Shown here in pieces: positions 1 through 8,180 of a DNA stretch of 64,000 nucleotides. The DNA lies in NCBI RefSeq assembly GCF_004684085.1, contig NZ_SRHZ01000028.1:1-64000 (forward strand), written 5' to 3'. A model generated the notes under the pieces. It did not search any database. It was given only the letters and a program-made list of their open reading frames with translations, and was not told where the DNA came from. Each line of letters opens with the position of its first letter. Within the stretch, counting starts at the first letter, position 1. The position numbers and the translations under genes were made by a program. This DNA is from Stenotrophomonas maltophilia (GTDB taxonomy: Bacteria > Pseudomonadota > Gammaproteobacteria > Xanthomonadales > Xanthomonadaceae).

Positions 1-91
1 GGCTGGTGCCGCTGGCCGCAGCTGCAGTCATCAGCAGGCAGAGGGCGAGCAGCACCACGCCGGTGGCGTGCCACGGGCGGTATCTGGCCAT
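1..91 (-). CDS. Fimbrial-type secreted protein, N-terminal fragment (probably periplasmic pilus chaperone)
   Basis: Only the first 30 codons are inside the window; the gene continues past the left edge. The visible part is an Arg/His-bearing start followed by a hydrophobic stretch ending in AAAA, which is a typical Sec signal peptide. A GGGAGG ribosome binding site lies just before the ATG at 91. It starts 12 bases after the stop of the spore coat U gene on the same strand, so the two are probably one operon. In chaperone-usher clusters of this type the next gene is commonly the periplasmic chaperone, but that identity is inferred from position only. Confidence 0.55.
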   Translation of the reverse strand, partial: MARYRPWHATGVVLLALCLLMTAAAASGTS

Positions 92-103
92 GCAGGCCCT
101 CCC

Positions 104-634
104 TCAATAGGTGATCGTGGCGGTGACGGTGTCCAGGTAACTGCCGGCCGCTGCGTTGTTGGTGCTCAGATTCAGGATCTGGCCGTAGACGATGTAAGGA
201 ACCGCCAGGCCGGTACCGATGCCGGCCTGGGTATTGGTTCCGGACGTGGCGCCCCAGACCAGGGTGTGTGCGGCATCCTGGTACAGCTGGTAACCGACGA
301 AATTGTTGGCGGTCACCGCTGCATTGGTGTTCTTCATGCGCCGGGTAGTGACGTCATTGGCGGTACCGGCGTTGGCGCCCGCATTCAGCGAGATCGTGTA
401 GGGGGTGAGGGCCGAGCACTGCGCCGTCACCGTGCCCTGGCCCAGGGTGGGCGTGGCGGTGGTCGAGGCGGCGGTGCCGAAATCGACATTGGTCGCCGCC
501 GCTGCCGTGATGGTGCAGGCCTTGGTCACCACCAGGGTGACATTGAACGTGGTGGTGTCGGCGGCGAGGGCCGGCCCGGCCAGCAGGATCCCGGCCAAGG
601 CCCAGGCAAGCGCGGAACGATGCGGGAATCGCAT
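104..634 (-). CDS. Spore coat U (SCPU) domain fimbrial subunit
   Basis: A 176-residue secreted protein. The first 25 residues are a signal peptide ending in ALA-A. The mature part is rich in Thr, Ala, Asn and Gly, is predicted all-beta, and has just two cysteines (in KACTI and AQCSA), as in SCPU pilin-like subunits that are assembled by a chaperone and usher on the cell surface (the Csu pilus type). An upstream TTG at 640 is in frame, but ATG 634 sits six bases after GGAGG and is the better start. The next gene in the operon follows after 12 bases. SCPU is recognised from overall character rather than a single catalytic motif. Confidence 0.75.
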   Translation of the reverse strand: MRFPHRSALAWALAGILLAGPALAADTTTFNVTLVVTKACTITAAAATNVDFGTAASTTATPTLGQGTVTAQCSALTPYTISLNAGANAGTANDVTTRRMKNTNAAVTANNFVGYQLYQDAAHTLVWGATSGTNTQAGIGTGLAVPYIVYGQILNLSTNNAAAGSYLDTVTATITY

Positions 635-873
635 GGACAACCTCCCTGACCCGAAGGTCTGTTGAACAAGGCGAAGGCGGCATGTTCGGCGCCGCTTTGA
701 CGACAGTGGCCCCAGCTTAGGTGCCGTAAGTGTCTGTAATCCGTGATAAATAGGGATCCGAAAGGGTGTGGTCGGTCACGCTTTCACTTTCCTTGCCGGA
801 ACCGTGCATGGCCCGGATCGCCAGTTGGGTGGCGTTCGTTCAGATTGCGGCCGGATCGGCGATAATGGGTGCC

Positions 874-1650
874 ATGAGCGTGAATCTGAAAACCCCGCAG
901 GAAATCGAGATGATGCGTGTCGCTGGCCGACTGGCCAGCGAAGTGCTCGACATCGTCACCCCCCACGTCAAGCCCGGTGTCACCACCGAGGAACTGGACC
1001 GCATCTGCCACGACCACATCGTGAACGTGCAGGGCACCATTCCGGCCAACGTCGGCTACCGCGGCTTCCCCAAGACCGTGTGCACCTCGGTCAACAACGT
1101 CATCTGCCATGGCATTCCCAGCGAAGGGAAGGTCCTGAAGGACGGCGACATCATCAACATCGACGTCACCGTCATCAAGGATGGCTGGCACGGTGACACC
1201 AGCCGCATGTTCTACGTGGGTACGCCCTCGGTCATGGCGCGGCGCCTGGTGGAAGCTACTTACGAAGCCATGTGGCGCGGCATCCGCGCGGTGCGTCCGG
1301 GCGCGACCCTGGGTGACATCGGCCATGCCATCCAGAGCTATGCCGAAGGTGAGCGTTTCAGCGTGGTACGCGAGTACTGCGGCCACGGCATCGGCAAGGT
1401 TTACCACGACGAACCGCAGGTGGTGCACTACGGCCGCCCGGGCCAGGGTCTTGTGCTGCAGCCGGGCATGACCTTCACCATCGAGCCGATGATCAACGAG
1501 GGCACCCGCTACAACAAGGTGCTGCCCGATGGCTGGACCGTGGTCACCAAGGACCGCAAGCTGTCGGCACAGTGGGAGCACATGATCGCGGTCACCGAGA
1601 CCGGCGTTGACGTGCTGACCCTGTCGCCGGGCGAGTCGCAGGTCGCCTGA
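874..1650 (+). CDS. map: Methionine aminopeptidase type I
   Basis: Removes the initiator methionine from nascent proteins in the cytosol. With the start at ATG 874 the protein has 258 residues and the five metal ligands fall at D97, D108, H171, E204 and E235, the same numbers as in E. coli MetAP; H79 in the ICHG motif is also present. The reading frame stays open further upstream, but the extra residues are not conserved in the family. It is followed after two bases by glnD, so map heads the map-glnD-dapD-yffB-dapE block. The 233-base gap upstream separates it from the divergent fimbrial operon. Confidence 0.97.
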   Translation: MSVNLKTPQEIEMMRVAGRLASEVLDIVTPHVKPGVTTEELDRICHDHIVNVQGTIPANVGYRGFPKTVCTSVNNVICHGIPSEGKVLKDGDIINIDVTVIKDGWHGDTSRMFYVGTPSVMARRLVEATYEAMWRGIRAVRPGATLGDIGHAIQSYAEGERFSVVREYCGHGIGKVYHDEPQVVHYGRPGQGLVLQPGMTFTIEPMINEGTRYNKVLPDGWTVVTKDRKLSAQWEHMIAVTETGVDVLTLSPGESQVA

Positions 1651-1652
1651 GG

Positions 1653-4280
1653 ATGCTGCCGGCGAGTTCGCTGCTGGACACGCCGGCCGCGTCGCTCAAT
1701 GACACGGACTGGGCTGCTGCTGCGCGCCAGGCGCTGCAGCAGGCCGATGCGCGCCTGTACCGACGCTTCGACCAGGGCGACAACATCGAGCGCCTGCTGG
1801 CGCTGCGCGCACGCGGCGCCGACCATCTGATCCGCCTTGCCTGGCAGCGATGCCTGCGCACCGACAGCGGCCTGTCGCTGTTCGCGGTGGGCGGCTACGG
1901 GCGCGGGGAACTGTTCCCCTGTTCGGACATCGACCTGCTGGTATTCGGTGAGCCGGCGGCGCAGCTGGCCCACGAGTCCGCGCTGGCGCGCCTGTTCGCG
2001 CTGTTGTGGGATTGCGGGCTGGCGGTCAGCCATGCCGTGCGCTCGGCCGCGCAGTGCCGTGAAGCCGCCGCCGACCAGACCGTGATGACCGCGCTGATCG
2101 AGGCACGCCCGATCCTCGCCGAAGATGCACCCCGTCGCGCGCTGCGCGAGGCCATCGATGATCGCGAACTGTGGCCGGCGCGTACGTTTTTCCTGGCCAA
2201 GCTGGAAGAACTGCGCAACCGCCACCAGCGTTTTGGCGACACCGCCGACAACCTGGAGCCCGACCTGAAAGATGGTCCCGGTGGTCTGCGCGATCTCAAC
2301 ACGCTGGGCTGGATGGCGCTGCGCGCATTCGGCGTGCGCGACCTGGAAGCGCTGGTCGGGTTGGGTCATCTGGGGGTCGATGAGGCGGCGGCCCTGAAGC
2401 GCGAGCGCGCAGTGCTGGCGCGTCTGCGCTTTGGCCTGCATCTGGTGGCACGACGCCCGGAAGAGCGCCTGCGTTTCGACTACCAGAAGACCCTGGCCGC
2501 GCGCCTGGGCTTCGAAGACGACGCCGAGAACCTCGGTGTCGAGAAAATGATGCAGGGCTTCTACCGCGCCGCGCTGGTGGTGCGCCGGATCAGCGATCGC
2601 CTGCTGCAGCGCTTCGAGGAACAGTTCGATGGCGAGGCGCAGCCGGAACCACTGACGGTCGGTTTTTCCCTGCGTCGTGGCTATCTGGCCGCCAACGAGG
2701 CCGAATGGCCGCGAGGCGACATCGGCCAGGTGTTTGCGCTGTTCGCCGGCTGGGCCAACAACCCGCAGGTGCGTGGCCTGCATTCATTGACCGCACGCGC
2801 ATTGGCCGAATCGTTGCCGCTGCTGCCGGCCTACGACCAGGCCGACACCGATGCGCGCGAACATTTCCTGGCACTGCTGCGCGGCCAGCGTCCGGTCGAC
2901 ACGCTTTCGCGGATGGCGCGGCTGGGCGTGCTCGGACAGTGGATTCCCGCGTTCGCCCAGGTCAGCGGGCGCATGCAGTTCGACCTGTTCCATGTCTATA
3001 CCGTCGACCAGCACACGCTGATGGTCCTGCGCAACATCGGCCTGTTCGCCAGCAGTCGTGCCGACGAGCGCTTCTCGATCGCGCACGAGGTGTGGCCGCG
3101 CCTGCGCAAACCGGAGCTGCTGTTGCTGGCCGGCCTGTTCCATGACATCGCCAAGGGCCGCGGCGGTGATCACTCGGAACTGGGCGCGGTCGATGCGCGT
3201 GCGTTCTGCCAGGCGCACGGACTGAGTGCCTCCGATACCGATCTGGTCGCTTGGCTGGTCGAACAGCACCTGCGCATGTCGATGACCGCGCAGAAGCAGG
3301 ACATCGCCGACCCGGTGGTGATCCATCGCTTCGCCACGCTGGTCGGCAGCCGCGACCGTCTGGATTACCTGTACCTGCTGACCTGCGCCGACATCGCCGG
3401 CACCAGTCCGAAGCTGTGGAACGCCTGGAAGGACCGGTTGCTGGCCGACCTTTACTTCGCAACACGGCGTGCGCTGCGTGAGGGCCTGGAGCATCCAGTG
3501 CCAGCCGCCGAGCGCGTGGCCGAGGCGCGTGACAGCGTGCGTGCGCTGGTGCGCGAGCAGGGCTACGACGACGCCACCATCGATCGCCAGTTCGCGGTGA
3601 TGCCCGACGAAGGGTTCATCCGCCTGCGCCCGGAGCAGCTGGCCTGGCAGGCCGCCGCCCTGGTGCCGGTGAAGCAGGGGCAGACGCTGGTCAAGGTGCG
3701 CCGGATCAGCGTCGACGATCCCGCACTGGAAGTGTTCGTGCACTCGCCCGACCGCGACGGCCTGTTCGCAGCGATCGTGATGACCCTGGACCGCAAGGGA
3801 TACGGCATCCATCGCGCGCGCGTGCTGGATGGTCCGGCCGACACGATTTTCGATAATTTTGAAGTGAGCCCGGCCGATACCTTTGCCGATGGCAGCAGTG
3901 CCAATCTGGAGGCTGCCCTGCGTGAAGCGCTCAGCGGCGACCTGACCCGCCTGCGGCCATCACGCCGTGTGGTGCCACGGCAGCTGCGCCACTTCCGCTT
4001 CGCGCCGCGCATCGAGTTCCGCGATGAGCCCGGCGCAACCCGCTTTGCACTGGTCGCGCCCGACCGCCCCGGCCTGCTGGCCGATGTGGCGTTCGTGCTG
4101 CGCAACCAGGGCCTGCGCGTGCAGGATGCGCGCATTGCCACCTTCGGCGAACGCGCCGAAGATACTTTCGTGATCAGTGACGAACACGACCTCCCCCTGA
4201 CTGAACCCGCCCGGCAGCAGTTGCATGACGCGATGCTGGCCTGCCTGGACCCTGATCGAAACGCCGGAGACCCCGCCTGA
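1653..4280 (+). CDS. glnD: Bifunctional uridylyltransferase / uridylyl-removing enzyme (PII modifier)
   Basis: Senses glutamine and adds or removes UMP on PII proteins, controlling nitrogen assimilation. At 875 residues it has the usual length. The nucleotidyltransferase motif [17 protein letters not shown] is at residues 80-96. The uridylyl-removing HD motif ([15 protein letters not shown]) is around 497. Two C-terminal ACT domains (near 690 and 800, each with a DR.GL core) would bind glutamine. The start lies two bases after the map stop and the stop overlaps the dapD start (TGATG). The pairing with asnB and dapD/dapE groups nitrogen sensing with amide and lysine/peptidoglycan precursor synthesis. 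Confidence 0.97.
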   Translation: MLPASSLLDTPAASLNDTDWAAAARQALQQADARLYRRFDQGDNIERLLALRARGADHLIRLAWQRCLRTDSGLSLFAVGGYGRGELFPCSDIDLLVFGEPAAQLAHESALARLFALLWDCGLAVSHAVRSAAQCREAAADQTVMTALIEARPILAEDAPRRALREAIDDRELWPARTFFLAKLEELRNRHQRFGDTADNLEPDLKDGPGGLRDLNTLGWMALRAFGVRDLEALVGLGHLGVDEAAALKRERAVLARLRFGLHLVARRPEERLRFDYQKTLAARLGFEDDAENLGVEKMMQGFYRAALVVRRISDRLLQRFEEQFDGEAQPEPLTVGFSLRRGYLAANEAEWPRGDIGQVFALFAGWANNPQVRGLHSLTARALAESLPLLPAYDQADTDAREHFLALLRGQRPVDTLSRMARLGVLGQWIPAFAQVSGRMQFDLFHVYTVDQHTLMVLRNIGLFASSRADERFSIAHEVWPRLRKPELLLLAGLFHDIAKGRGGDHSELGAVDARAFCQAHGLSASDTDLVAWLVEQHLRMSMTAQKQDIADPVVIHRFATLVGSRDRLDYLYLLTCADIAGTSPKLWNAWKDRLLADLYFATRRALREGLEHPVPAAERVAEARDSVRALVREQGYDDATIDRQFAVMPDEGFIRLRPEQLAWQAAALVPVKQGQTLVKVRRISVDDPALEVFVHSPDRDGLFAAIVMTLDRKGYGIHRARVLDGPADTIFDNFEVSPADTFADGSSANLEAALREALSGDLTRLRPSRRVVPRQLRHFRFAPRIEFRDEPGATRFALVAPDRPGLLADVAFVLRNQGLRVQDARIATFGERAEDTFVISDEHDLPLTEPARQQLHDAMLACLDPDRNAGDPA

Positions 4281-5341
4281 TGGCCACCAAGCCTGTTAAG
4301 AAGACTGCTGCCACCGCCAAGAGTGCAGCGGCCAAGAAAACTGCCGCCGTGCCGGCCGCGAAGAAGGCTTCCGCGCCGAAGAAAGCCGCGGCGGTGAAGG
4401 CCCCGGCAAAGAAGGTGGCGGCACCGAAGAAGGCCCCGGCCAAGAGTGCCGAAGCCACACGCGCTGAAACCATCGCCCGCAAATCGCTGCGCAAGCCGTC
4501 GGCACCGGGCGTGGAAGAACTGAAATTCGGCATCGAGAGCGCCTTCGAGCGCCGTGCCATGCTGACCCTGCACGAACTGGAAGGTTCGACCAAGCCGCTG
4601 GTCAACCGCGTGATCGACGGCCTGGAAAGTGGCGAGTTCCGCGTCGCCGAGCCGGATGGCCAGGGCGGCTGGAAGGTCAACGAGTGGCTGAAGAAGGCCG
4701 TGCTGTTGTATTTCCGCGTCAACGACATGGCCGTGGTCGACGCCCGTCCGGCGCCGTTCTGGGACAAGGTCGAATCGCGCTTCGCCGGCTATGACGAGGC
4801 GAAGTTCCGCCGTGGCGGCGTGCGCGTGGTGCCGGGTGCGATTGCCCGCCGCGGCACGTACTTCGGCAAGGACGTGGTGCTGATGCCGAGCTTCACCAAC
4901 ATCGGCGCTTACGTGGGCGAAGGCACCATGGTCGACACCTGGGCCACCGTCGGTTCCTGCGCGCAGATCGGCCAGCACTGCCACCTGTCCGGCGGCGCCG
5001 GCATCGGCGGCGTGCTTGAGCCGCTGCAGGCCAGCCCGACCATCATCGAGGACCACTGCTTCATCGGTGCGCGTTCGGAAGTGGTCGAGGGCGTGGTGGT
5101 CGGCCACCACAGCGTGATCGGCATGGGCGTGTTCCTCAGCCAGAGCACCCGCATCTACAACCGTGCCACCGGCGAGATCAGCTACGGCTACATCCCGCCG
5201 TACAGTGTGGTGGTGTCCGGCTCGCTGCCCAGCAAGGATGGTACGCATTCGCTGTACTGTGCGGTGATCGTCAAGCAGGTCGACGCCCGTACCCGCAGCA
5301 AGACCAGCCCGAACGATCTGCTGCGCGGCCTGGCCGACTGA
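4280..5341 (+). CDS. dapD: Tetrahydrodipicolinate N-succinyltransferase with Lys/Ala/Pro-rich N-terminal tail
   Basis: Catalyses succinyl-CoA-dependent acylation of tetrahydrodipicolinate in the lysine/meso-diaminopimelate pathway. The enzyme core starts near residue 77 and aligns well with DapD over its whole length, including the left-handed beta-helix segment with [19 protein letters not shown] and the C-terminal [11 protein letters not shown] region. The preceding ~76 residues are low complexity (repeated AKK, PAKK, APKK), like histone H1 or AlgP tails, and make the protein 353 residues against about 274 in E. coli. The ATG overlaps the glnD stop by one base, and no other start lies between, so the tail is probably translated. 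Confidence 0.96.
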   Translation: MATKPVKKTAATAKSAAAKKTAAVPAAKKASAPKKAAAVKAPAKKVAAPKKAPAKSAEATRAETIARKSLRKPSAPGVEELKFGIESAFERRAMLTLHELEGSTKPLVNRVIDGLESGEFRVAEPDGQGGWKVNEWLKKAVLLYFRVNDMAVVDARPAPFWDKVESRFAGYDEAKFRRGGVRVVPGAIARRGTYFGKDVVLMPSFTNIGAYVGEGTMVDTWATVGSCAQIGQHCHLSGGAGIGGVLEPLQASPTIIEDHCFIGARSEVVEGVVVGHHSVIGMGVFLSQSTRIYNRATGEISYGYIPPYSVVVSGSLPSKDGTHSLYCAVIVKQVDARTRSKTSPNDLLRGLAD

Positions 5342-5354
5342 CGGAGCCGCACCG

Positions 5355-5720
5355 ATGAGCACCACCGTCTACGGTCTGAAGAACTGCGATACCTGCAAGA
5401 AGGCGACCAAGTGGCTGGACCGCTTCGGCGTGCCGTACACCTTCGTCGACTACCGCGACAACAAACCCAGCCCGGAAACGTTGCTGGCGTGGGCGGCTCA
5501 GCTGGGTGGCCTTGCCGCCATGGTGAACAAGTCCTCCACCACCTGGCGGCAGCTGCCGGACAACCGCAAGGCCGCCGATTCGGAGGCGGAATGGAAACTG
5601 CTGCTGCGCGAGTATCCGCAGCTGATCAAACGCCCGGTGGTGGTCACTGCCGATGGCTCGGTCAGCCAGGGCTTCAGTGACAACGGCTTCAAGGCACGCT
5701 TCGGCGTGGGCGGCGCGTGA
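5355..5720 (+). CDS. yffB: ArsC/Spx-family thioredoxin-fold protein
   Basis: A 121-residue protein of the ArsC/Spx/YffB family. The N-terminal Cys-X-X-Cys (CDTC, residues 11-14) follows the typical YGLKN start, and the later RPVVV segment with following TADG is the family cis-Pro/substrate loop. E. coli yffB is likewise next to dapE, and the same neighbourhood is kept here. The biochemical role is not settled; it is not expected to be an arsenate reductase merely because of the family name. Its stop overlaps the GTG start of dapE (GTGA). Confidence 0.9.
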   Translation: MSTTVYGLKNCDTCKKATKWLDRFGVPYTFVDYRDNKPSPETLLAWAAQLGGLAAMVNKSSTTWRQLPDNRKAADSEAEWKLLLREYPQLIKRPVVVTADGSVSQGFSDNGFKARFGVGGA

Positions 5721-6844
5721 GCGCCGTCCTCGACCTGGCCTGCGATCTGATTGCACGGCCGTCGGTGACTCCCGATGATGCCGGCTGCCAGCGGCTGATC
5801 GGTGAACGTCTGCAGGCGGCCGGTTTCACCTGTGAGCACCTGCGGCTGGGCGAGGTCGACAACCTGTGGGCCACCCACGGCAGCGGCGCGCCGGTGCTTG
5901 TCCTGCTGGGCCACACCGACGTGGTGCCGCCGGGCCCGCGCGAGGCATGGCAGAGCGATCCGTTCGCGCCGCAGATCCGCGATGGCGTGCTGTACGGTCG
6001 TGGTACGGCGGACATGAAGGGCAGCGTGGCCGCGTTCGTGATCGCTGCCGAACAGTTCGTTGTGGCGCATCCGCAGCACGCCGGCACGCTGGCGGTGTTG
6101 TTGACCAGTGACGAAGAGGGCGATGCCATTGACGGCGTGCGCCATGTCGCGCGGCTGTTCGCCGAGCGCGGCCAGCGCATTGACTGGTGCATCACCGGTG
6201 AGCCGTCGTCCACCGCCACGCTCGGTGACCTGCTGCGCGTGGGACGGCGTGGCAGCCTGTCGGCCAAGCTGCGCGTGCAGGGCGTGCAGGGGCATGTGGC
6301 GTACCCGGAGAAAGCGCGCAACCCGATCCATCTGGCTGCGCCGCTGCTGGCCGAACTGAGTGCGCGGCGTTGGGACGAGGGCTACGAGAGCTTCCCCTCG
6401 ACCAGCCTGCAGATCTCCAACATCCACGCCGGTACCGGTGCCAACAACGTGATTCCCGGCGAGCTGGAGGTGGATTTCAACATCCGCTACAACCCGCACT
6501 GGGATGCACCGAAGCTGGAAGCGGAGATCACCGCGCTGCTGGACCGGCATGGCCTGCAGTACACGCTGAAGTGGCATCGCAGCGGCGAGCCGTTCTACAC
6601 CCCGGAAGGCACGCTGCGCGCCACCGCGCGTGCGGTGCTGGCCGAGCACATCGGTGGTGCCCCTGAGGAAAGTACCGGCGGCGGCACCTCCGATGCCCGC
6701 TTCATCGCGCCGCTGGGCGCGCAGTGCATTGAAGTGGGGCCGGTCAACGCCAGCATCCACCAGGTGGACGAGAACGTGCGCGTTGACGATCTGGAAGCAC
6801 TGCCCGGGCTGTACCAGCGGCTGGTGGAACGGCTGCTGGTGTGA
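5717..6844 (+). CDS. dapE: Succinyl-diaminopimelate desuccinylase
   Basis: Zinc-dependent M20 peptidase-family enzyme that releases succinate from N-succinyl-LL-DAP, acting two steps after DapD. It begins at GTG 5717, overlapping the yffB stop by four bases. The di-zinc site is visible: H66 and D68 in GHTDVV, D99 in GTADMKG, the acid pair E133-E134 in SDEEGD, Glu in TGEPSS, and the C-terminal His in SIHQVDE. The 375-residue length is normal. GTAG-type palindromes follow directly. Confidence 0.97.
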   Translation: MSAVLDLACDLIARPSVTPDDAGCQRLIGERLQAAGFTCEHLRLGEVDNLWATHGSGAPVLVLLGHTDVVPPGPREAWQSDPFAPQIRDGVLYGRGTADMKGSVAAFVIAAEQFVVAHPQHAGTLAVLLTSDEEGDAIDGVRHVARLFAERGQRIDWCITGEPSSTATLGDLLRVGRRGSLSAKLRVQGVQGHVAYPEKARNPIHLAAPLLAELSARRWDEGYESFPSTSLQISNIHAGTGANNVIPGELEVDFNIRYNPHWDAPKLEAEITALLDRHGLQYTLKWHRSGEPFYTPEGTLRATARAVLAEHIGGAPEESTGGGTSDARFIAPLGAQCIEVGPVNASIHQVDENVRVDDLEALPGLYQRLVERLLV

Positions 6845-6858
6845 ACCTGCGAAGGTGG

Positions 6859-6968
6859 GTGCCGACCGTTGGTCGGCACGCCTCCCGGCGGCACCGCTTT
6901 CCTGTAGAGCCGAGCCATGCTCGGCTGCTTCTGCAGGGAATGCCCAGCCGAGCATGGCTCGGCTCTAC
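6859..6968. repeat. GTAG palindrome cluster (SMAG/REP type)
   Basis: A palindrome GTGCCGACC..GGTCGGCAC lies at 6859-6879. An inverted pair follows at 6904-6968: it opens GTAGAGCCGAGCC and closes with the reverse complement ending GGCTCTAC, so the two units face each other and could form a long hairpin. It lies between the convergent genes dapE and the Sel1 lipoprotein. Confidence 0.85.
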
Positions 6969-7843
6969 TCAGAAAAAATGAAGAATGGCGGCTCGACCGC
7001 TTTCTTCCAGTAATTCGGCGCTGCCATGTAGAAATGCTGCGCCTCGGCCTTCGCAAACCAGCGCGCGGCTGCGTCGGTGTCCTTCTCTACCCCCGGCGCA
7101 CTGCGGCCCAGCAGCAGCCCGGCAAAGTACTGGCCGAACACATTGCCCTTCTCACCGGCGCGCTGGTACAGCTGCAGAGCGCGTGCGGGATCGTGTGGCA
7201 GACCAACACCTTTCTCCAGCAGCGCGCCCAGATCCACCTGCGCTTCGGCATCGCCGCGCTCAGCGCGACGCTGGATCTGCGCAACCAGCGGATGCACGGT
7301 GTCACCCTGTGCGGCCACCGCATCCGGTAGTCGTGACGATGAACTCGGGTAGCGTTCGTAGATCATTCCGCGCAGGTCCCAGCGCAGCGCCTGCTGCACG
7401 TCGCCACGCTGGCGATAGGCCTTGGCGAGTTCGTAGAAGGCATAGGGATTGCCGTGGTTGGCAGCGGCAAGAGACCAGCGTTCGCCACGCCGCCAGGACG
7501 CGCGCAGCACCGGTGCCGGGTTGATGTGTGGGCTGTCGGCATACCGCAGCGTGCCGGAGATCCAGATCCGGCCCAATGCTTCTTCCGCCTTGGTGTTGTG
7601 GAAGGTCCAGGGCGTGACTGCTGCGGCACGCTCGTAGTAGGCGATGGCGCGCGGATCATTGAAGCGCTCGAAGGTTTCCGCGGTATCAAAAGCACCCTCG
7701 AAGCTGCCGTCGCTTCCGCGTTGCTCCAGTGCCTGCTGCTGGGACTGCGGCAGCGTGGAGGGCGGGGGCAGGGTCTGGCAGGCGGCCAGGCCCAGGCAGA
7801 GCAGGGCGGCCAGCGCCCCGGTGCGTCCATTGCAGTGTTGCAT
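6965..7843 (-). CDS. Sel1-like repeat lipoprotein
   Basis: A 292-residue envelope protein. A signal peptide ends in the lipobox LAAC, with C22 as the lipidated residue. The body is alpha-helical; two Sel1-like/TPR-type units are visible near the C-terminus (AERGDAEAQVDLGALLEKGVG, and AGEKGNVFGQYFAGLLLG followed by a W..KA unit). Such repeats mediate protein-protein contacts. No enzymatic motif is seen. The stop codon overlaps the end of the GTAG palindrome pair. It is divergent from the asnB leader. Specific function unknown. Confidence 0.75.
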   Translation of the reverse strand: MQHCNGRTGALAALLCLGLAACQTLPPPSTLPQSQQQALEQRGSDGSFEGAFDTAETFERFNDPRAIAYYERAAAVTPWTFHNTKAEEALGRIWISGTLRYADSPHINPAPVLRASWRRGERWSLAAANHGNPYAFYELAKAYRQRGDVQQALRWDLRGMIYERYPSSSSRLPDAVAAQGDTVHPLVAQIQRRAERGDAEAQVDLGALLEKGVGLPHDPARALQLYQRAGEKGNVFGQYFAGLLLGRSAPGVEKDTDAAARWFAKAEAQHFYMAAPNYWKKAVEPPFFIFSE

Positions 7844-7904
7844 TCCCGTTACACCGTTCAGGGCGGGCCATTATGCGCTTGGCGAGTGGTTGCCAACGCA
7901 ACGG

Positions 7905-7933
7905 TTGCGCCGTGCCAGAAACCCGGGTAGGGT
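7905..7933 (+). promoter_or_regulatory. Possible promoter of the asnB leader
   Basis: TTGCGC at 7905-7910 and TAGGGT at 7928-7933 are separated by 17 bases. If used, transcription would begin at about 7940, placing the leader ATG (7941) at or next to the 5' end of the RNA. The match is weak and a start further upstream is equally possible. Confidence 0.3.
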
Positions 7934-7940
7934 CGATGCC

Positions 7941-8042
7941 ATGTCGATCCGCCTGGCCACCGCCGTCAATAACAACAACCGCAATAATCTGCGCGCGAAT
8001 AATCGTGCGCGGCCGATGCGGGACTGCGCCCTGGGTAGATAG
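7941..8042 (+). CDS. Asn-rich leader peptide of asnB attenuator
   Basis: A 33-codon open frame encoding a peptide with eight asparagines, grouped as four, two and two: codons at 7968-7979, 7983-7988 and 7998-8003. It ends with TAG at 8040-8042, upstream of a strong terminator and 138 bases before asnB. The Asn density is far above that of normal proteins, and asparagine is the product of the downstream enzyme, which is the hallmark of leader peptides in ribosome-mediated attenuation (as in the his, leu or thr operons). An AGGG eight bases before the ATG may act as ribosome binding site; alternatively the message may be leaderless. Confidence 0.85.
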   Translation: MSIRLATAVNNNNRNNLRANNRARPMRDCALGR

Positions 8043-8083
8043 ACAGCAACACACGCCCGGACACCAGAAAACCCGCATCAGCC
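8011..8083 (+). promoter_or_regulatory. Antiterminator of asnB attenuator
   Basis: The 11-mer GCCGATGCGGG occurs twice: at 8012-8022 (end of the leader reading frame) and at 8081-8091 (3' side of the terminator). Either copy can pair with CCCGCATC at 8072-8079, so the structures exclude each other. GGC at 8011-8013 can also pair with GCC at 8081-8083 beyond a single mismatch. A ribosome stalled at the Asn codons leaves 8015-8022 free to form the antiterminator. A ribosome that reaches the stop codon covers it and lets the terminator fold. Confidence 0.75.
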
Positions 8084-8098
8084 GATGCGGGTTTTTTT
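8067..8098 (+). terminator. Rho-independent terminator in the asnB leader
   Basis: The stem CCCGCATC (8072-8079) pairs with GATGCGGG (8084-8091) around the loop AGCC, extended by A-U pairs, and is followed by seven Ts. It lies between the leader peptide and asnB, with no other gene upstream to terminate on this strand, so it is an attenuator rather than an operon end. Confidence 0.92.
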
Positions 8099-8180
8099 GT
8101 GCCCGGGCGCAGTCTCACCCGGGCCTGGTGGCCGGTCGAACACCTTCCCCCCGTGAAATCCCCACAACAGGAGTTCTCCC

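Noticed and set aside
766-873. N-terminal extension of methionine aminopeptidase
   Set aside because: With ATG 874 the residue numbering of all metal ligands equals that of E. coli; the extra codons lie in the promoter region.
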